Shown here: piece after piece, positions 39,501-49,707 of the stretch
Position numbering within the stretch: the first letter of the stretch is position 1
Layout: each line of letters opens with the position of its first letter
Origin: Mactromeris polynyma
Lineage: Eukaryota > Mollusca > Bivalvia > Venerida > Mactridae
Assembly (NCBI GenBank): GCA_032209605.1
Contig: JASFXZ010000003.1
Span: 28,174,762-28,238,761, forward strand
Length of the DNA stretch: 64,000 nucleotides
Direction: 5' to 3'
The notes under the pieces: model-generated
What the model was told of the DNA's origin: nothing
Seen by the model: only the letters and a program-made list of their open reading frames with translations
Database searches by the model: none
Position numbers and translations under genes: made by a program

Positions 39501-42500
39501 CAATGCGTATTGATTGTCAAAACAATCAGTAGGATCTAATTTATCTGAAATTCGATCTTATTTGTCTCAACGATTGTCATATTACTGGTATATTCAGACT
39601 GGTTATGACTGCTTAACGTTAGTAATCGTATTAGTTGAGTATGCAATTGATGGCGACCCTGAATTATCATTGACATGTACCTTGTTGTTAGATGACCTAT
39701 ATCTCGGAGTACTAAAATGAAACTTAGATTATTGACAATTACGACACTTCAATCTGTGTCAGAATCAATTGAATTAGTCATAGCAGACACTTATCATCAG
39801 CTTTAGTCAAATAGTGTATGTTTGTACAACTGGAAACACAGAACAGCAAACAATTATATCGAGAATACAAATGCACAGAAACATTGGACTCTTTAATTTT
39901 GAATACATTTACGATAGTCGTTACAGTGTATCATTACGTTCACGATTGCTTTGAAGACCTGCATTATAATGCTGATAAAATGTTAAGGAGAACACAGATT
40001 TAACATATCAATAGGCTATTTATCAATAGGTCGTTTATGATACAAAATACGAATGTTCCGTATGTTCACATTAAAATATCGGATGATCGATAGCTAACAC
40101 AATTTTATGTCGATTAATCGATAGCAAACAAAATTTAATGTCGAATAATCGATAACAAACACACTTTAATGTCGAATAATCGATACCAAATACAATTTAA
40201 TTTCTGATAAATAACAGCAAATTTAATTCATTATCGGATACTCGATAACAAAACATCCATGGGATTTTCAGACTCTATTTAATGCAGCCAGTCAAACTCA
40301 CCCATTGACAAAATCTGCCGACTTTGGTATACTTGTAATTAAGTACGTAATTTTCTCCAACGACAAGTCCAATGTCATACATCAACCTAGATATAATTCT
40401 CATTTACGTGAGTATTAGACCACAAATTAGATAATTATATTGCCACAGTTTAGTGTCATTTTTGTGACAGCAAAGTCGATATTTCTCTTCCAACAGCAAT
40501 TATATTTGAATATTTGTTTAAAACAAGGTTTTATACAGGAAAAATAAACTCTCTGTATGTATAGCACCAAAGAATTATAGTTTATTTTAAAATGTTGCTT
40601 CGAATAGCAAAAATTGAAGAAGAGTATTTTTCAAGCTCTTTGTTATAGAAAATATTCCATTTAGCATCATTTTTTGTTTACTATTCTTTTAACCCAGCTA
40701 GCTTTAATTGATGTTGAAAATGGATCAATATCTAACATTTTAGGCCTGCATTTTCGTATGTTTGAATAATTGTATTCGTCGATCTTTAATCTGGCTTAGA
40801 GTCCCAAAGAAAGTCAAACATTGCATTGTTTATTGTTTTTATTCTCTTTTCATGAGGAATTATTAAAACGGTCAGTGGGTATACTAATTTTTGGAGTGCA
40901 AACGATTTGATAACTGTAATTTTTCCAATAATAGATAGTTTCCATCTTTTCCATTTATATAGTGTATGTTGGAAGGCATCTATTTTTTGGTCTAAGTTCA
41001 GTTTTGGTATTTTGGAAGTGTCATTTGAAAAGTGAATTCCAAGAGTGGATTCTTCATTTGAAGTCCAATTAAATTTCTTTGATTTACAAAATTTGAAATC
41101 TGTATGGCGCAATGATCCTATCCTTAAAAAAGTACATTTTGATGCGTTTAATTTAAGACCTGAAATTTGATTAAATTTATCAAATGTTCTTATTAGATTC
41201 AAAAAGGAGCTTTCGGAGTCATCCAGGAAAATACTTGCATCATCTGCAAAAAGTGTTTGCTTAACTTCGGTATTTTTAATTTTTAGCCCTTTGATGATTT
41301 GATTATTGTTTATATAGATTGCAACAAAAGATATGGTGAAAGAGGACAACCTTGTCTCACTTCTTGTTTTATTTGGAAGAATTTTGTGAAGTGTCCATTA
41401 TTAGAAATACAACTTTTTGCGCCCTGTAGAAAAAGTTTAATCCACGTTATAAAAGATTTGCAAAAGTTAAAATATTCTAAACATTCAAACTGAAAATTAT
41501 GGTCTACACTATCAAATGCTTTTTGAAAGTCTCAGAAAAATATCATACCTTCTTCGTTTTTTTCATTTACAGTTTCAATAACGTCATTCAATAACCGTAC
41601 GTTTTCACCAATATAGCGTCCTTTGAGGAAGCCAGTTCGATCATTGTTGATTATTTGATTTAATACTTTTTTCATTCTATTTGCTATAGTTTTTGACGCA
41701 ATTTTATAATCAGTATTTAAGAGGGATATTGGTCGCCAATTGTTTAAATCGGTTAGTATTTTGCCTTTTTGGGGTAGTTGAGTAATTATACTTTGCTTTT
41801 GTAGTTCAGTTAAGTTGTTGTTTTCTAAGGAGTCGTTAAAAGAATTAATTAAGTATTTTTTGACATCACTCCAGAATTGTTTGTAGAATTCAGCCGTAAG
41901 ACCATCAGACCCCGGGCTTTTCATAATCTGTATTTCTTTGTGAGCTAAACCACATTTATATTCAGTCATGTACCCGGGTCTGCCTATTCTGTTGACCAAA
42001 CACCATTGACCAGTTGACCATTGACCATTGACCAATTGACCAATATGTCTATTCTATTGACCACCATCTAATTGACCATTACCCAATATATTCCCCCAGG
42101 AGTAGGATAAGCTAATTGTTAAGGTGTTAAAATCCCAATTATCATAGAGCATGAACACAATTCTCACTTTAAATGTTTATTTTTATCAATTAATTTTTAA
42201 GCAAATTGTATTCTATTTAATTAATCAAAACAGTTTATATAAAATAACAGACATAAATATTGCAGTTAACACTGTTAACATTTATTTAAGCAAAACATGA
42301 TAAACAAGCATCTCTTAAATAAATTTTTTATTAATTTTTATTTAAAAGATAACAATTGATACACTAAAACATACATGTGATAATCTGAAAATACCAAAGC
42401 TGGAATTTTAACATTCCAGTCTGGATATTACATGCATGCTAAAATTCATGATAAACAGGCATTTCTTTAATAAATTTGTTATTAATTGTTAGTTAAAACA

Positions 42501-45500
42501 TAACAATTGATACACTAAAATTCATGTGTAATATTTAAATATAAAAAATACATATTTTTATCAATATGTGTGACGATAAGTTTTTACATAAAAACACTAT
42601 AGCATTATTCTAGTAGATAAAATGCTTGAAATACTCATGTAAAATATCAATATTTGTAATTCAAAGATTGACAAAATCAACATTACAACAATAATGAAAT
42701 CAAGACCAAGCTAAAAACTATAATATGTTTGCAGTAGCCCTATACAGAACTTTTGGGGTGGGTAGGTTGGTATGGATATTTTTTTAAACTATGTATATAG
42801 AGTAAATAAAACTTTAAAATGTCTGAAGGGTTTTAAAAATAGAGTGAGGCCAATTTTGATTAGTCGCTCGGGTAACTACTTATTGACATAATAAGAAAAT
42901 TCAAAATATATAAATACAAACACATGCTTATGATACATTTTATACAATTATTTGAAAAAGGCATAATTCAGTTAATCCTATAATTTGTAATATTTCAGCA
43001 AACTATGTTAACATTGATATTGACTAAACAACAAAGCAAATTTAGTCCTATTTTTTTCTTTGAAATTGACTTAACTAAAATGGACTTTAATTTTATACAG
43101 CAACAACAACAACCTTTTATTTTAATGACTATTCAGTAATTTGCGGACATTATTTCGATAATTGACTACAAGGTATAAGTCACACCTCTCACCCCAATCA
43201 TGGTCAATTAGACGGTGGTCAATAGAATAGACATATTGGTCAATTGGTCAATGGTCAATGGTCAACTGGTCAATGGTGTTTGGTCAACAGAATAGATTGA
43301 CCCCATGTACCCTTCATATGTTTGTTTTTGTTCGTCGTTTAGTTGTTAATGTTCGTCAGGGAAAAGGGAAAAAAATTGTTCCTTCAATCCCCTTAGGTTT
43401 AGTTCTTAATAACATGCCTTTAATTGTTTCATCTAAAAAGTGATTAAGTCTATTTTGTTCAGTGGTTAATTTGTTTAATAACATCTCATTTCCAGGTAGG
43501 TTGCTTAGCTGATGTTCACTGTTCTGTATGTTCTTTTTCGATTCGTGCTTGTTCCTCGTTGTCTTCTTTTTTCTATTTGATTGAAAATTGTATCGATTCA
43601 TTTCTAATTGTACCTTTAATTATTTCCCATAGTACATTAGGGTTTGCGTCTTTATTTATTTCTATCATTTCGTTTATTAACCTGCGTATACTGTTTTGAT
43701 AATCTATATTAAGGACTAAACTGTTAGTTTAATTTAAAGTATCCGGTGCATCTTTGTGGATTCAGCATATCAAATTGTAATTTTACGATGGAATGGTCTG
43801 ACCTCTAGCTTGGCTTAATGGTGCAATTTGATACTACGTTAACTAGTTTCTGAGAGATAAGAAAGTAATCTAATCTACAAAAGATCGGGGGTTTAGTATA
43901 AGAATGCCAAGTATAACTTTTTCTTTCTGGATTTATTACTCTCCAAACATCATGAAGACCATTATTTGTAATTATTTGGTTTAATTTATCTGAAATGTTT
44001 CTCTGTATATAAAGTATATTTTGTTACAATCCATTCATTTACTGTTAAATAGTTAAACTTTCATTACCAAGATATTACTGAATCTAACTTGTATTAAAAA
44101 ATAAATGAAACTGGGAAGATAATAATGATAGGATACTCCTTGTTACTGATCTATAGTGTATAAGTATGTACTTACAGAACACTTCTAAGATGTTCTCAAT
44201 TAACTTAGACTTTTGGTAGCAAGATTTTTTAACGGAAAAAAACACAGACAAATACCATGCGTAACGAGATATGGTGTTATAGCTCCCACAAGAATGTATT
44301 AACCAAATAAATATTGGATGAATGTCAGATTTAAGACAAGACAATTGAGAAGTACCAGACGCCATTTGGTTAACACATTTCAATTCTTGTCTAGAAATTA
44401 AAAAAATATCTTACGAAATATGCATTTTCCGTGGCATTCTGTTGAAATGTTATTCAAAACTGCCTGTGTTTTAGATACATGGTGCGAAACGCAAGCATTA
44501 ACTTGAAAATATTATGTTTATGATGTACGTGGACGTGTAATGTTATGTGCATTTCAACTTCGAAATATCTATTGATGTAACTATATTTTTACTTTCAGTG
44601 CCGATAAAGACAAGCACAATGTGCGACCAGGGGCGCCTTCAGAACCAAATGAATACAATTTCAACTACAGAAGACGCGGTATATTTTTGATATTCAATAA
44701 CAAACATTTTCTAGAATCAACAGGACAACTTGAGAGGGATGGAACAGATATAGACGCGGAACGTCTTGAAGAGCGTTTCCAGGACACAGGATTCGAAGTC
44801 CGACGGTATGATGACGTGTCATGCGCGCGCATGACAAAACTTATGCAAGAAGGTATTTTTGGTTGATCAGCTATTACAATGTTCTGAATAATGATAATGC
44901 AAAATGTTAATAGTGTGACAAATGATAGTTGTATTATTTTTGTCCTAAAGTGTTGCAATCATAGAGAATGATACCATGTCCAATATTGATCCTGTCTAAT
45001 AAGGCCAATAGCTGCCAACGAACGGAAACAAATTAAGATCACTATTACACGTATACAATTATCACAACTGGTGTAATTAATCTGACAATGACACACCCAA
45101 TGTTGTTTATTACGAATCCTGAATACTCAATAACACATTGGGTTTCCCAGCGAAATATGTAAATGCGCAGTAAACGACACGAACTTGTGTGATAATATCC
45201 AGCACCGCATATATACACTTGTTAATTTAATTTCGCAGTAGCTAACATGACCATGCTGATACTCGTAAATGTAATACTTTGTACAGCGATGTCATCCATT
45301 CAATAATCAATATTGAAGTACAATTAATCATTGGACGTTATCTACATGAAGGCCAACACACTGATAACATGTTCTAAATGGAGTAACGGTTATGATTCAA
45401 GGACCTATCTCATTGTAAACAAATCAAACGTCACCATAGCTCTAGTATTTCTGCACGTATTGTATTTCTATTCTAGTTGCATCTTCTGATCATTCGGACT

Positions 45501-48500
45501 GTGATTGCTTTGGTTGTGCTGTGTTGAGTTATGGTAGAGAAGGTTTTGTATATGCAACTGATAAACTAGTACCACTGGAATCGCTCACACATCCATTTAA
45601 GAGAGATAAATGTCCTTCATTAGTAGGGAAACCGAAACTCTTCTTTATACAGGTAAATATAGTCTCTCAATAAATTTAAAGTGTATGTGGATAAGTGCTA
45701 AACTTCCGTCACAGACACTAGCAATTGTTATTTAAGTGCAACAAATCATGCCACCGAATACGTCACAAACGTTATCGAACAGATTCACCTACTACATCTG
45801 AGGCAACATTTGCAATGATAGATCAATCATTAAAATCTAGATAACTTGTTAAAACCTCGTCGCAGACAATATTGCTATTGGATTAGATTTTTGTGTCGAC
45901 AAATGCTGTTTTCATTGTCTATTAAAAACTAAGAAATAACAGTTCACCAACAGGTTCATTATAACTGCTACATATGTATTCAATTTATTTTTTCATCAAT
46001 ACCTCTAAGAAGAGAACATATCTATTATAGTTTAAACACAGATTGCAAATATATTTTGCAATTACATTTGAACAGATAATATTGATAAATGTTGATCTAT
46101 GTACAATAACGGACACTTGTAAGCACAAGGGTTTGGAGGTGGGGATAGTGATCACACTTTATTACAGTCAGTCAAACAAATTAACCTGAACTTGACCTTT
46201 TTTTAAATGAACATACTATATAAAGATTTCGCCAAATAAGTCTAGATAGTGCGTTTAGTAATTCCACGAAGCAACGTTAAGATCAGATAGAGATTATAAT
46301 GATCTCTGATTGTGTTTCCGATGATCGATCAGTCTGTCTGGTCCACATCCATATCTTGACAACATTAAGTGAAAATAGGTGTTTCCACTAACTAATGTAT
46401 AATAGATATGTCACCTTATAAAATGATTCGATGGGCTGGTAATGAGCCGACGATAGTATGATCAAGTTGCCAGTCCAATCACAATTTACAAGAAGAAGGA
46501 TGGTGACAAACACGGGCAAATATATCATTGATTATTCAATAAATCGTTGGTCGTTCAATAAATCATTGATCATTCAATAAATCGTTGATCGTTCAATAAA
46601 TCATTGATCATTCAATAAAACATTGATCATTCAATAAATCATAGATAATTCAATAAATCATTGATCATTCAATAAATCATTGATCATTCAATAAATCATT
46701 GATCATTCTGTTTTATCTTTGGTAGGCATGTACTGACAGAAGGACAGAATTCGGCGGGGATTTAAAAAGATCATCTCCTTTGCGTCACGGCAATCACGAC
46801 ACATGTACTGCAAGTAGAAGGGTTCCTGTCGAGTCAGATTTCCTCTTTTCATATTCAACAGTGCCAGGTATCAATAAACCTTACAATGTATACTGCTGAC
46901 AAAAAAAACGCATTTTTGCATTTTGGGAATCTTGAATAGTTTATGGCAAATCGATCTGAAACGATGAATGTGAACTTGACAAGTTAAAATCGACTTTTTT
47001 GGTAGTTCAATTCTTCTGAATCATACATTTAATAGCTTACTACAATCAGATTATACAGAGGATGTTTCCAGTAGCTTTCAAAATCAATGTGACAGAGTAC
47101 TAGCGGGATGGCGCTTTTGAACAGTATATAATTGCCTGGGACAATTCAAAACAACCAGTCCAATATTTAAGTGATGCAATAGAACAGCTGAGGTATTTCT
47201 GTTAGATAGTTAACCGCTGCTCTTCAGAGTTATACTATGCTGACGTGTTTCATACACTATGAGTGTTTAAACAAAACATAATATAGACCATGCATAACTG
47301 TACTGATTAGGTACTTATGAATTAATGCATTTCATATAGTTCAAGCTATTAGACAGCAGCCAGCCGTAGTGGCCATGCAGTAACTGGGCTAAAAGGACCT
47401 ACCTCACTCCAATAAATAGGCTTATGTGAAATCACCTGTTTAGCAACATTCTATAATTACATTCTTTTGAGCGGCAAAACCTCTGTCTCTATATCTATTT
47501 CCAGATATACTTGTTTTGTTTGCACTCCTCAATAGAATATGTTGTCTGATGGTTTGTATTGTATTTGTCAGTATGTCTGAAGAGTGACACATTTAGATGA
47601 GAGTGTCTTGATAATTAAGACGGCTCTTTGAATTGTACATTCAACTTCTTCATTCAACTTGCGTTGTCGGATGCCCTTGCTAGCACATTTTGTTGTGCTT
47701 CTGTATCGTATGAAGTGATTGCAATATGGGTACTGTAGAATTGGACTTTGACTTACAAACCGCTCGTTGTTAAACATTTGTACTTCACAATCGATAAGGG
47801 TTACATTTCAAATCTCATTACTAAATAAATTTGGGATATAATGGAAAATCGTTCAATGATATGGTTAAACAAAATTCGTGACCAATTTGTGAAAGAACAT
47901 AATCGAGTTCTTTCAATTGAATATGTCATTCCATGATAATCAACACTACGTGAAAAGGTTAACCCATCGGTACTTATTTTCACGGTTTCTAGAAACTACA
48001 AGTTATTTCTCTAACAAATTGAATTTGTTGTCAGCAATAATGTTCTCGATAACGTTAAAGAGTAAACTAATGACTCCAATCTAGGCGAGTCAGTCAAAGT
48101 TATATCAAGCGTATAAGAACATTTTGTAAAACGTAGCTAAGGCATAAAATAATATGGTTGTTTCAGGTGTACCGACCTATCCTATTTTTCGCCCCGACCC
48201 TAGATTCTTTTTTTAGAATTTCTTTGTGTGAGTTTTCTTTGGTTCATATTTCTGCCCAGTTATCAGACGCTTTACGAGTATTCCAGCTATAGAGCGTTAT
48301 ATTCACCTTGATTAAGCATTATCCATGTTGAAAGGGAAAAGGGATTTGTCTTTTAACATGTATTCATTTAAGTCTATGTTTAATTTGCTTATAAAAAACA
48401 TCTCCAAAAATCCTACCCTATTTTTGGGTGGCATGAAACTTGAAACAAACTTTTTTAGGCCTTACATTAATCAAAGTAAGCACTTTATGACTTATTTTTG

Positions 48501-48816
48501 GCTGGCTTATCGTACTTGATATAACTAAACACATCAATCACCACTAGCTCTTCTAACCATTTCAGGGTATTACTCATGGCGGAACCATCAAGAAGGAACT
48601 TGGTACATTCAAGCATTATGTATAGTCTTAGAAAATTATGGTAATAAAATGGAACTGATGCAGATGTTGACACAGGTGAATCGTATGGTGGCCTACGAGT
48701 TTGAATCTTGCTCAGATGAAGAATTTACGGAGAATATCAAACAGATGCCTTCAATTGTCTCAATGCTCACCAGATACGTTTATTTCAGACCCAAGAAAAT
48801 GGATATACGTGGATAG
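33387..48816 (+). CDS. Caspase-family protein, five exons, probable catalytically impaired homologue
   Basis: Effector-type caspase (peptidase C14) gene. Exons are 33387-33562, 44599-44852, 45477-45652, 46726-46867 and 48566-48816. All junctions are GT-AG, phases agree at every join, and the total is 999 bases, giving 332 residues plus stop. The p20 core starts near residue 77 (EYNFNYRRRGIFLIFNNKHF). Arg105 (ERDGTD) is the S1-pocket arginine. Position 162, normally the catalytic His of SHG, is Tyr (SYG). The nucleophile Cys204 is present, but the box reads QACTD rather than QACRG. The p10 core starts at about 235, with DFL, YSTVP and YYSWRN (pocket Arg255). The spacings 105-162 (57) and 162-204 (42) equal those of human caspase-3 (64-121-163), so the Tyr is not an alignment artefact. 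Active caspases cleave after Asp in apoptosis or immunity. Without the His-Cys dyad this one may bind substrates or partners without cutting. The frame is otherwise intact, arguing against an old pseudogene. Membership of exon 1 is the least certain part. Confidence 0.88.
34503..34745 (+). repeat. Dispersed repeat family 2, copy 1
   Basis: Shares ordered blocks with 52562-52695 and inverted 54608-54785: a CGTTGCGCC/CATTGCGCC box, GTATGTACxxTTTAACCTC, AAGTGCCTTATGTT and CCCGGAGGTCCGTGTGGGGA. This copy extends further left than the 52.5-kb copy. No coding sequence; class unknown. Confidence 0.75.
35326..35496 (+). repeat. Diverged relative of dispersed repeat family 1
   Basis: Shares CAGTGTCCAGTTTACA and GGCTGTCC with inverted 55405-55520. 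It ends CACAATACAGCTGTGCTGAAAA, like the GTACGGCTGCGCCGAAAA end of family 1. The middle (TTAACTTAAGATTTGATTG) corresponds to the TTAACGTAAGATTTGATTGG of copies B and C. Confidence 0.6.
35763..35815 (+). repeat. tRNA-like sequence
   Basis: GGTTAGCTCCGTCGGTATAA resembles a tRNA D-arm and box A, and TGATTCGTACC a box B, 30-35 bases apart. Truncated at the 5' side, so a SINE or pseudogene remnant. Confidence 0.5.
37857..37915 (+). repeat. Degenerate tRNA-like sequence
   Basis: GGGTGGTGGAGGAGCCGCCC and GTATTTGAATTCCGC sit at box A to box B spacing, but neither box matches well. GC content is noticeably higher than in the flanks. Confidence 0.3.
37921..40078. other. No gene recognised
   Basis: Intronic AT-rich DNA; short frames only. 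Confidence 0.4.
40079..40255 (+). repeat. Short tandem repeat, about 31-bp unit
   Basis: Four to five degenerate units of AATCGATAGCAAACAAAATT followed by TAATGTCGAAT. Each unit carries the palindromic ATCGAT. The last units are decayed. Confidence 0.85.
40560..41975 (-). pseudogene. LINE reverse transcriptase, broken
   Basis: Collinear RT motifs on the minus strand: KSPGSDGLTAEFYKQFW, NWRPISLLNTDYKIASKTIA, RTGFLKGRYIGEN, DFQKAFDSVDH, VRQGCPLSPYL and FADDASIFLDD (catalytic DD at about 41239-41244). A thumb region ends WDSKPD. Breaks include a stop at 41532-41534, a frame change before 41349 and a stop at about 40786. Beyond that, homologous fragments (YENAGLK, NDAKWNIFYNKELEKY) continue in shifted frames to about 40560. 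It is non-functional. Confidence 0.92.
41968..41975. repeat. Left target-site duplication (ATGTACCC)
   Basis: Eight bases directly outside the left end of the nested element, repeated at 43305-43312. The LINE frame (TYEGYMTEYKCGLA) is restored when one copy is retained and the element removed. Confidence 0.88.
41976..43304. mobile_element. Non-autonomous DNA transposon with about 104-bp TIRs, nested in the LINE
   Basis: 1329 bases bounded by 8-bp target duplications. The inverted termini 41976-42079 and 43200-43304 match closely and are built from repeated TTGACCA/CATTGACCA motifs. The interior is very AT-rich and has no open frame resembling a transposase. Eight-base target duplications are characteristic of hAT elements (also seen with P elements), so hAT-like is the best guess, but the tips (GGGTC/GGGGTC) were not matched to any known family. 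Confidence 0.85.
43305..43312. repeat. Right target-site duplication (ATGTACCC)
   Basis: Partner of 41968-41975, immediately after the right tip of the nested element. Confidence 0.88.
43313..43734 (-). pseudogene. LINE linker between endonuclease and reverse transcriptase
   Basis: Fragments in shifting frames include LVLNIDYQNSIRRLINEMIE, NVLWEIIKGTIRNESIQF, RLNHFLDETIKGMLLRTKPK and QLNDEQKQTYEGYM, the usual Leu/Lys-rich L1 linker ending at the lead-in to the RT. Several stops interrupt it. Confidence 0.8.
43735..44030 (-). pseudogene. LINE endonuclease C-terminal half
   Basis: The minus-strand frame reads GLHDVWRVINPERKSYTWHS, then CRLDYFLIS, then RSDHSIVKLQFD. These are the DxWR..P..yTW, RxDYxLIS and SDH landmarks of L1-type endonucleases, which nick target DNA for target-primed reverse transcription. 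The SDH histidine is retained, but a TAG at 43805-43807 interrupts just before it, and the N-terminal catalytic residues are absent. Confidence 0.88.
44031..44598. other. Intron sequence between the LINE and caspase exon 2
   Basis: The minus-strand frame at 44084-44383 shows no LINE motif. Nothing else recognised. Confidence 0.4.
44599..44852 (+). CDS. Caspase exon 2 (start of p20 subunit)
   Basis: Residues 59-143 plus one base of codon 144. The acceptor is TTTTTACTTTCAG at 44586-44598 and the donor GAAG|GTATTT at 44853. It contains the p20 entry strand (RRGIFLIFNNKHF), TGQLERDGTDIDAERLEERF and GFEVRRYDD, all collinear with the first third of the caspase-3 and -7 large subunit. The Arg in ERDGTD corresponds to caspase-3 Arg64, which holds the P1 aspartate. 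This exon has higher GC than its surroundings, as expected of coding sequence. Confidence 0.9.
45477..45652 (+). CDS. Caspase exon 3 (catalytic-His exon, His replaced by Tyr)
   Basis: Encodes residues 144 (completed) to 202: VASSDHSDCDCFGC, AVLSYGREG and then DKCPSLVGKPKLFFIQ. The acceptor is TTCTAG at 45471-45476 and the donor CAG|GTAAAT at 45653, phase 0. DHSDxDCF and GKPKLFFIQ are hallmark caspase p20 motifs. The codon at 45530-45532 is TAT (Tyr) where the family has CAT or CAC in SHG. A single C-to-T change from CAT would produce it. Everything around it is conserved. Confidence 0.92.
46533..46708 (+). repeat. 19-bp minisatellite in caspase intron 3
   Basis: About nine copies of ATTCAATAAATCATTGATC with few substitutions (CGTTGATCG and AAACATTG variants). 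The unit contains a short palindrome, TTGATCATT/AATCATTGATC. The array ends about 17 bases before the AG of the exon 4 acceptor, so it occupies the usual branch-point zone. Confidence 0.95.
46726..46867 (+). CDS. Caspase exon 4 (catalytic-Cys exon and p20/p10 linker)
   Basis: Residues 203-249 plus one base. The exon opens ACTDRRTEFGGD, so together with Gln202 the active-site box is QACTD. The nucleophilic Cys is kept, while the Arg and Gly of QACRG/QACQG are replaced. A basic, Ser-rich linker follows, with Asp214 and Asp227 as possible processing sites, then p10 begins with VPVESDFLFSYSTVP. The donor is CCAG|GTATCA. The acceptor GGTAG at 46721-46725 lies only about 17 bases after a 19-bp tandem array. 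Confidence 0.9.
46868..48565 (+). other. Caspase intron 4
   Basis: Between the GT at 46868 and the AG at 48564-48565. The stretch 48171-48480 contains C-rich, repeat-like motifs (for example CCTATTTTTCGCCCCGACC, and a CCTACCCTATTTTTGGG motif) that look like a fragment of a dispersed element, but no family could be named. The rest is plain AT-rich intron. Confidence 0.75.
48566..48816 (+). CDS. Caspase exon 5 (p10 subunit to stop)
   Basis: Residues 250-332 and the TAG stop at 48814-48816. It opens GYYSWRNHQEGTWYIQALC, in which Arg255 matches the S1-pocket arginine of YSWRN, and continues through LMQMLTQVNRMVAYEFES to MPSIVSMLTRYVYFRPKKM, the usual last strands of p10. The length and C-terminal end are normal for an effector caspase. 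The acceptor is CATTTCAG at 48558-48565. Confidence 0.92.
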
Positions 48817-49707
48817 GTGTGAGAGTCGGCGCGTGTGGTTTGAATGTTCAGTTGTGTTTTTTGTGTTTGGCTAATATAAAATATTTCGGAGGGTTGATAG
48901 CGAAACTATTTATAATGAAGCAGGTATAATTGTTTCGCTTCATCCAAAGATTCATTTCAAAATATTTTCTGAGTCCGATGAACTTTGATTGTTTGTTAAA
49001 CATTACTTTCGAACAACTTTTAATTAATTAATTCACAATTTGCGGAAAAACTTACATAATATACACAACATGAATGTTCACTTGTTGCAAAAGAATAATG
49101 GACAAAACTCTGAAATCTGTGAAGCCAATATCAACCTATAACCATTTTGTCTGGAATACATATAATACATTGTCATATCTATTTATAACAATATTGATGC
49201 AATAAAATGTGTTTCCGTTGGAATAGTGTTATGCGAAAAATTGATAACAAACGCAATATCAATATGTTGGTGTGTATTGCATCTAATTACTTTCTTTTTA
49301 TTGATACACTATATAAGCATAAACTTTAAATTTCTAGTACACCTAAAAGGTTTGGTATTTCTATTCCCACACATTCCACAACATAGTGTTTGTTACACTA
49401 GTTCATTCCCTATATGCAGATTTAGCGTATGTATACAGTTTCATAACCAATTACCTCTAGGTACCTAGATCCATCAATAAAAGAGGAAGTAAATGATATC
49501 TATATTCATTTTGACCGTTTCGTTCAATTGTCCTAACATAAATATATAATCTGATTTCTTTATGTTATCAATTTATCTTAATATTTTGAGGTATACCAGT
49601 GAAACCAATATGGCATACAAAAAGCACAAATAGCTATTATCTCCTTATCTGTATTCAATTATAGAAACGCTCATGACTATATAAAGAGCTGTTTGTACTC
49701 GTATTTA
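48817..49707. other. Caspase 3' UTR and downstream region
   Basis: Contains the candidate poly(A) signal at 49201-49206; otherwise nothing recognised. Confidence 0.5.
49201..49206 (+). terminator. Candidate polyadenylation signal of the caspase gene
   Basis: AATAAA lies 385 bases after the caspase stop codon, with a GT-rich stretch (ATGTGTTTCCGTTGG) immediately downstream. It would give a 3' UTR of about 0.4 kb. Other A/T-rich hexamers occur nearby, so this is a candidate only. Confidence 0.4.

Larger units (their letters stand above)
40560..44030 (-). mobile_element. Decayed L1/Tx1-like LINE, interrupted by a nested element
   Basis: Read right to left, a partial apurinic-type endonuclease, the linker and a reverse transcriptase lie in collinear order. 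The element has stops and frameshifts in every domain, lacks the N-terminal part of the endonuclease (beyond about 44030) and ends abruptly after the RT thumb region (about 40560). It is a dead copy, antisense to the caspase within its first intron. The insertion at 41976-43304 is younger than the LINE, since removing it restores a continuous reading frame. Confidence 0.9.
33563..44598 (+). other. Caspase intron 1 (about 11 kb)
   Basis: Inferred intron with GT at 33563 and AG at 44597-44598. It holds repeat family 2 (34503-34745), a repeat family 1 relative (35326-35496), tRNA-like sequences (35763-35815 and, degenerate, 37857-37915), a 31-bp tandem repeat (40079-40255) and the antisense LINE with its nested element (40560-44030). 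A hydrophobic 112-codon frame at 37276-37614 resembles no family I know and is probably chance. The remainder is AT-rich with nothing recognised. Confidence 0.5.
44853..46725 (+). other. Caspase introns 2 and 3
   Basis: Intron 2 is 44853-45476 and intron 3 is 45653-46725. Intron 3 contains the 19-bp minisatellite at 46533-46708. Apart from this and the exon between them, no coding or repeat structure was recognised. Confidence 0.8.

Noticed and set aside
41299..41493. Plus-strand 64-codon frame and others opposite the LINE
   Set aside because: Antisense shadows of the reverse transcriptase remnant.
44665..44958. Minus-strand 97-codon frame opposite caspase exon 2
   Set aside because: Antisense shadow of the conserved caspase exon.
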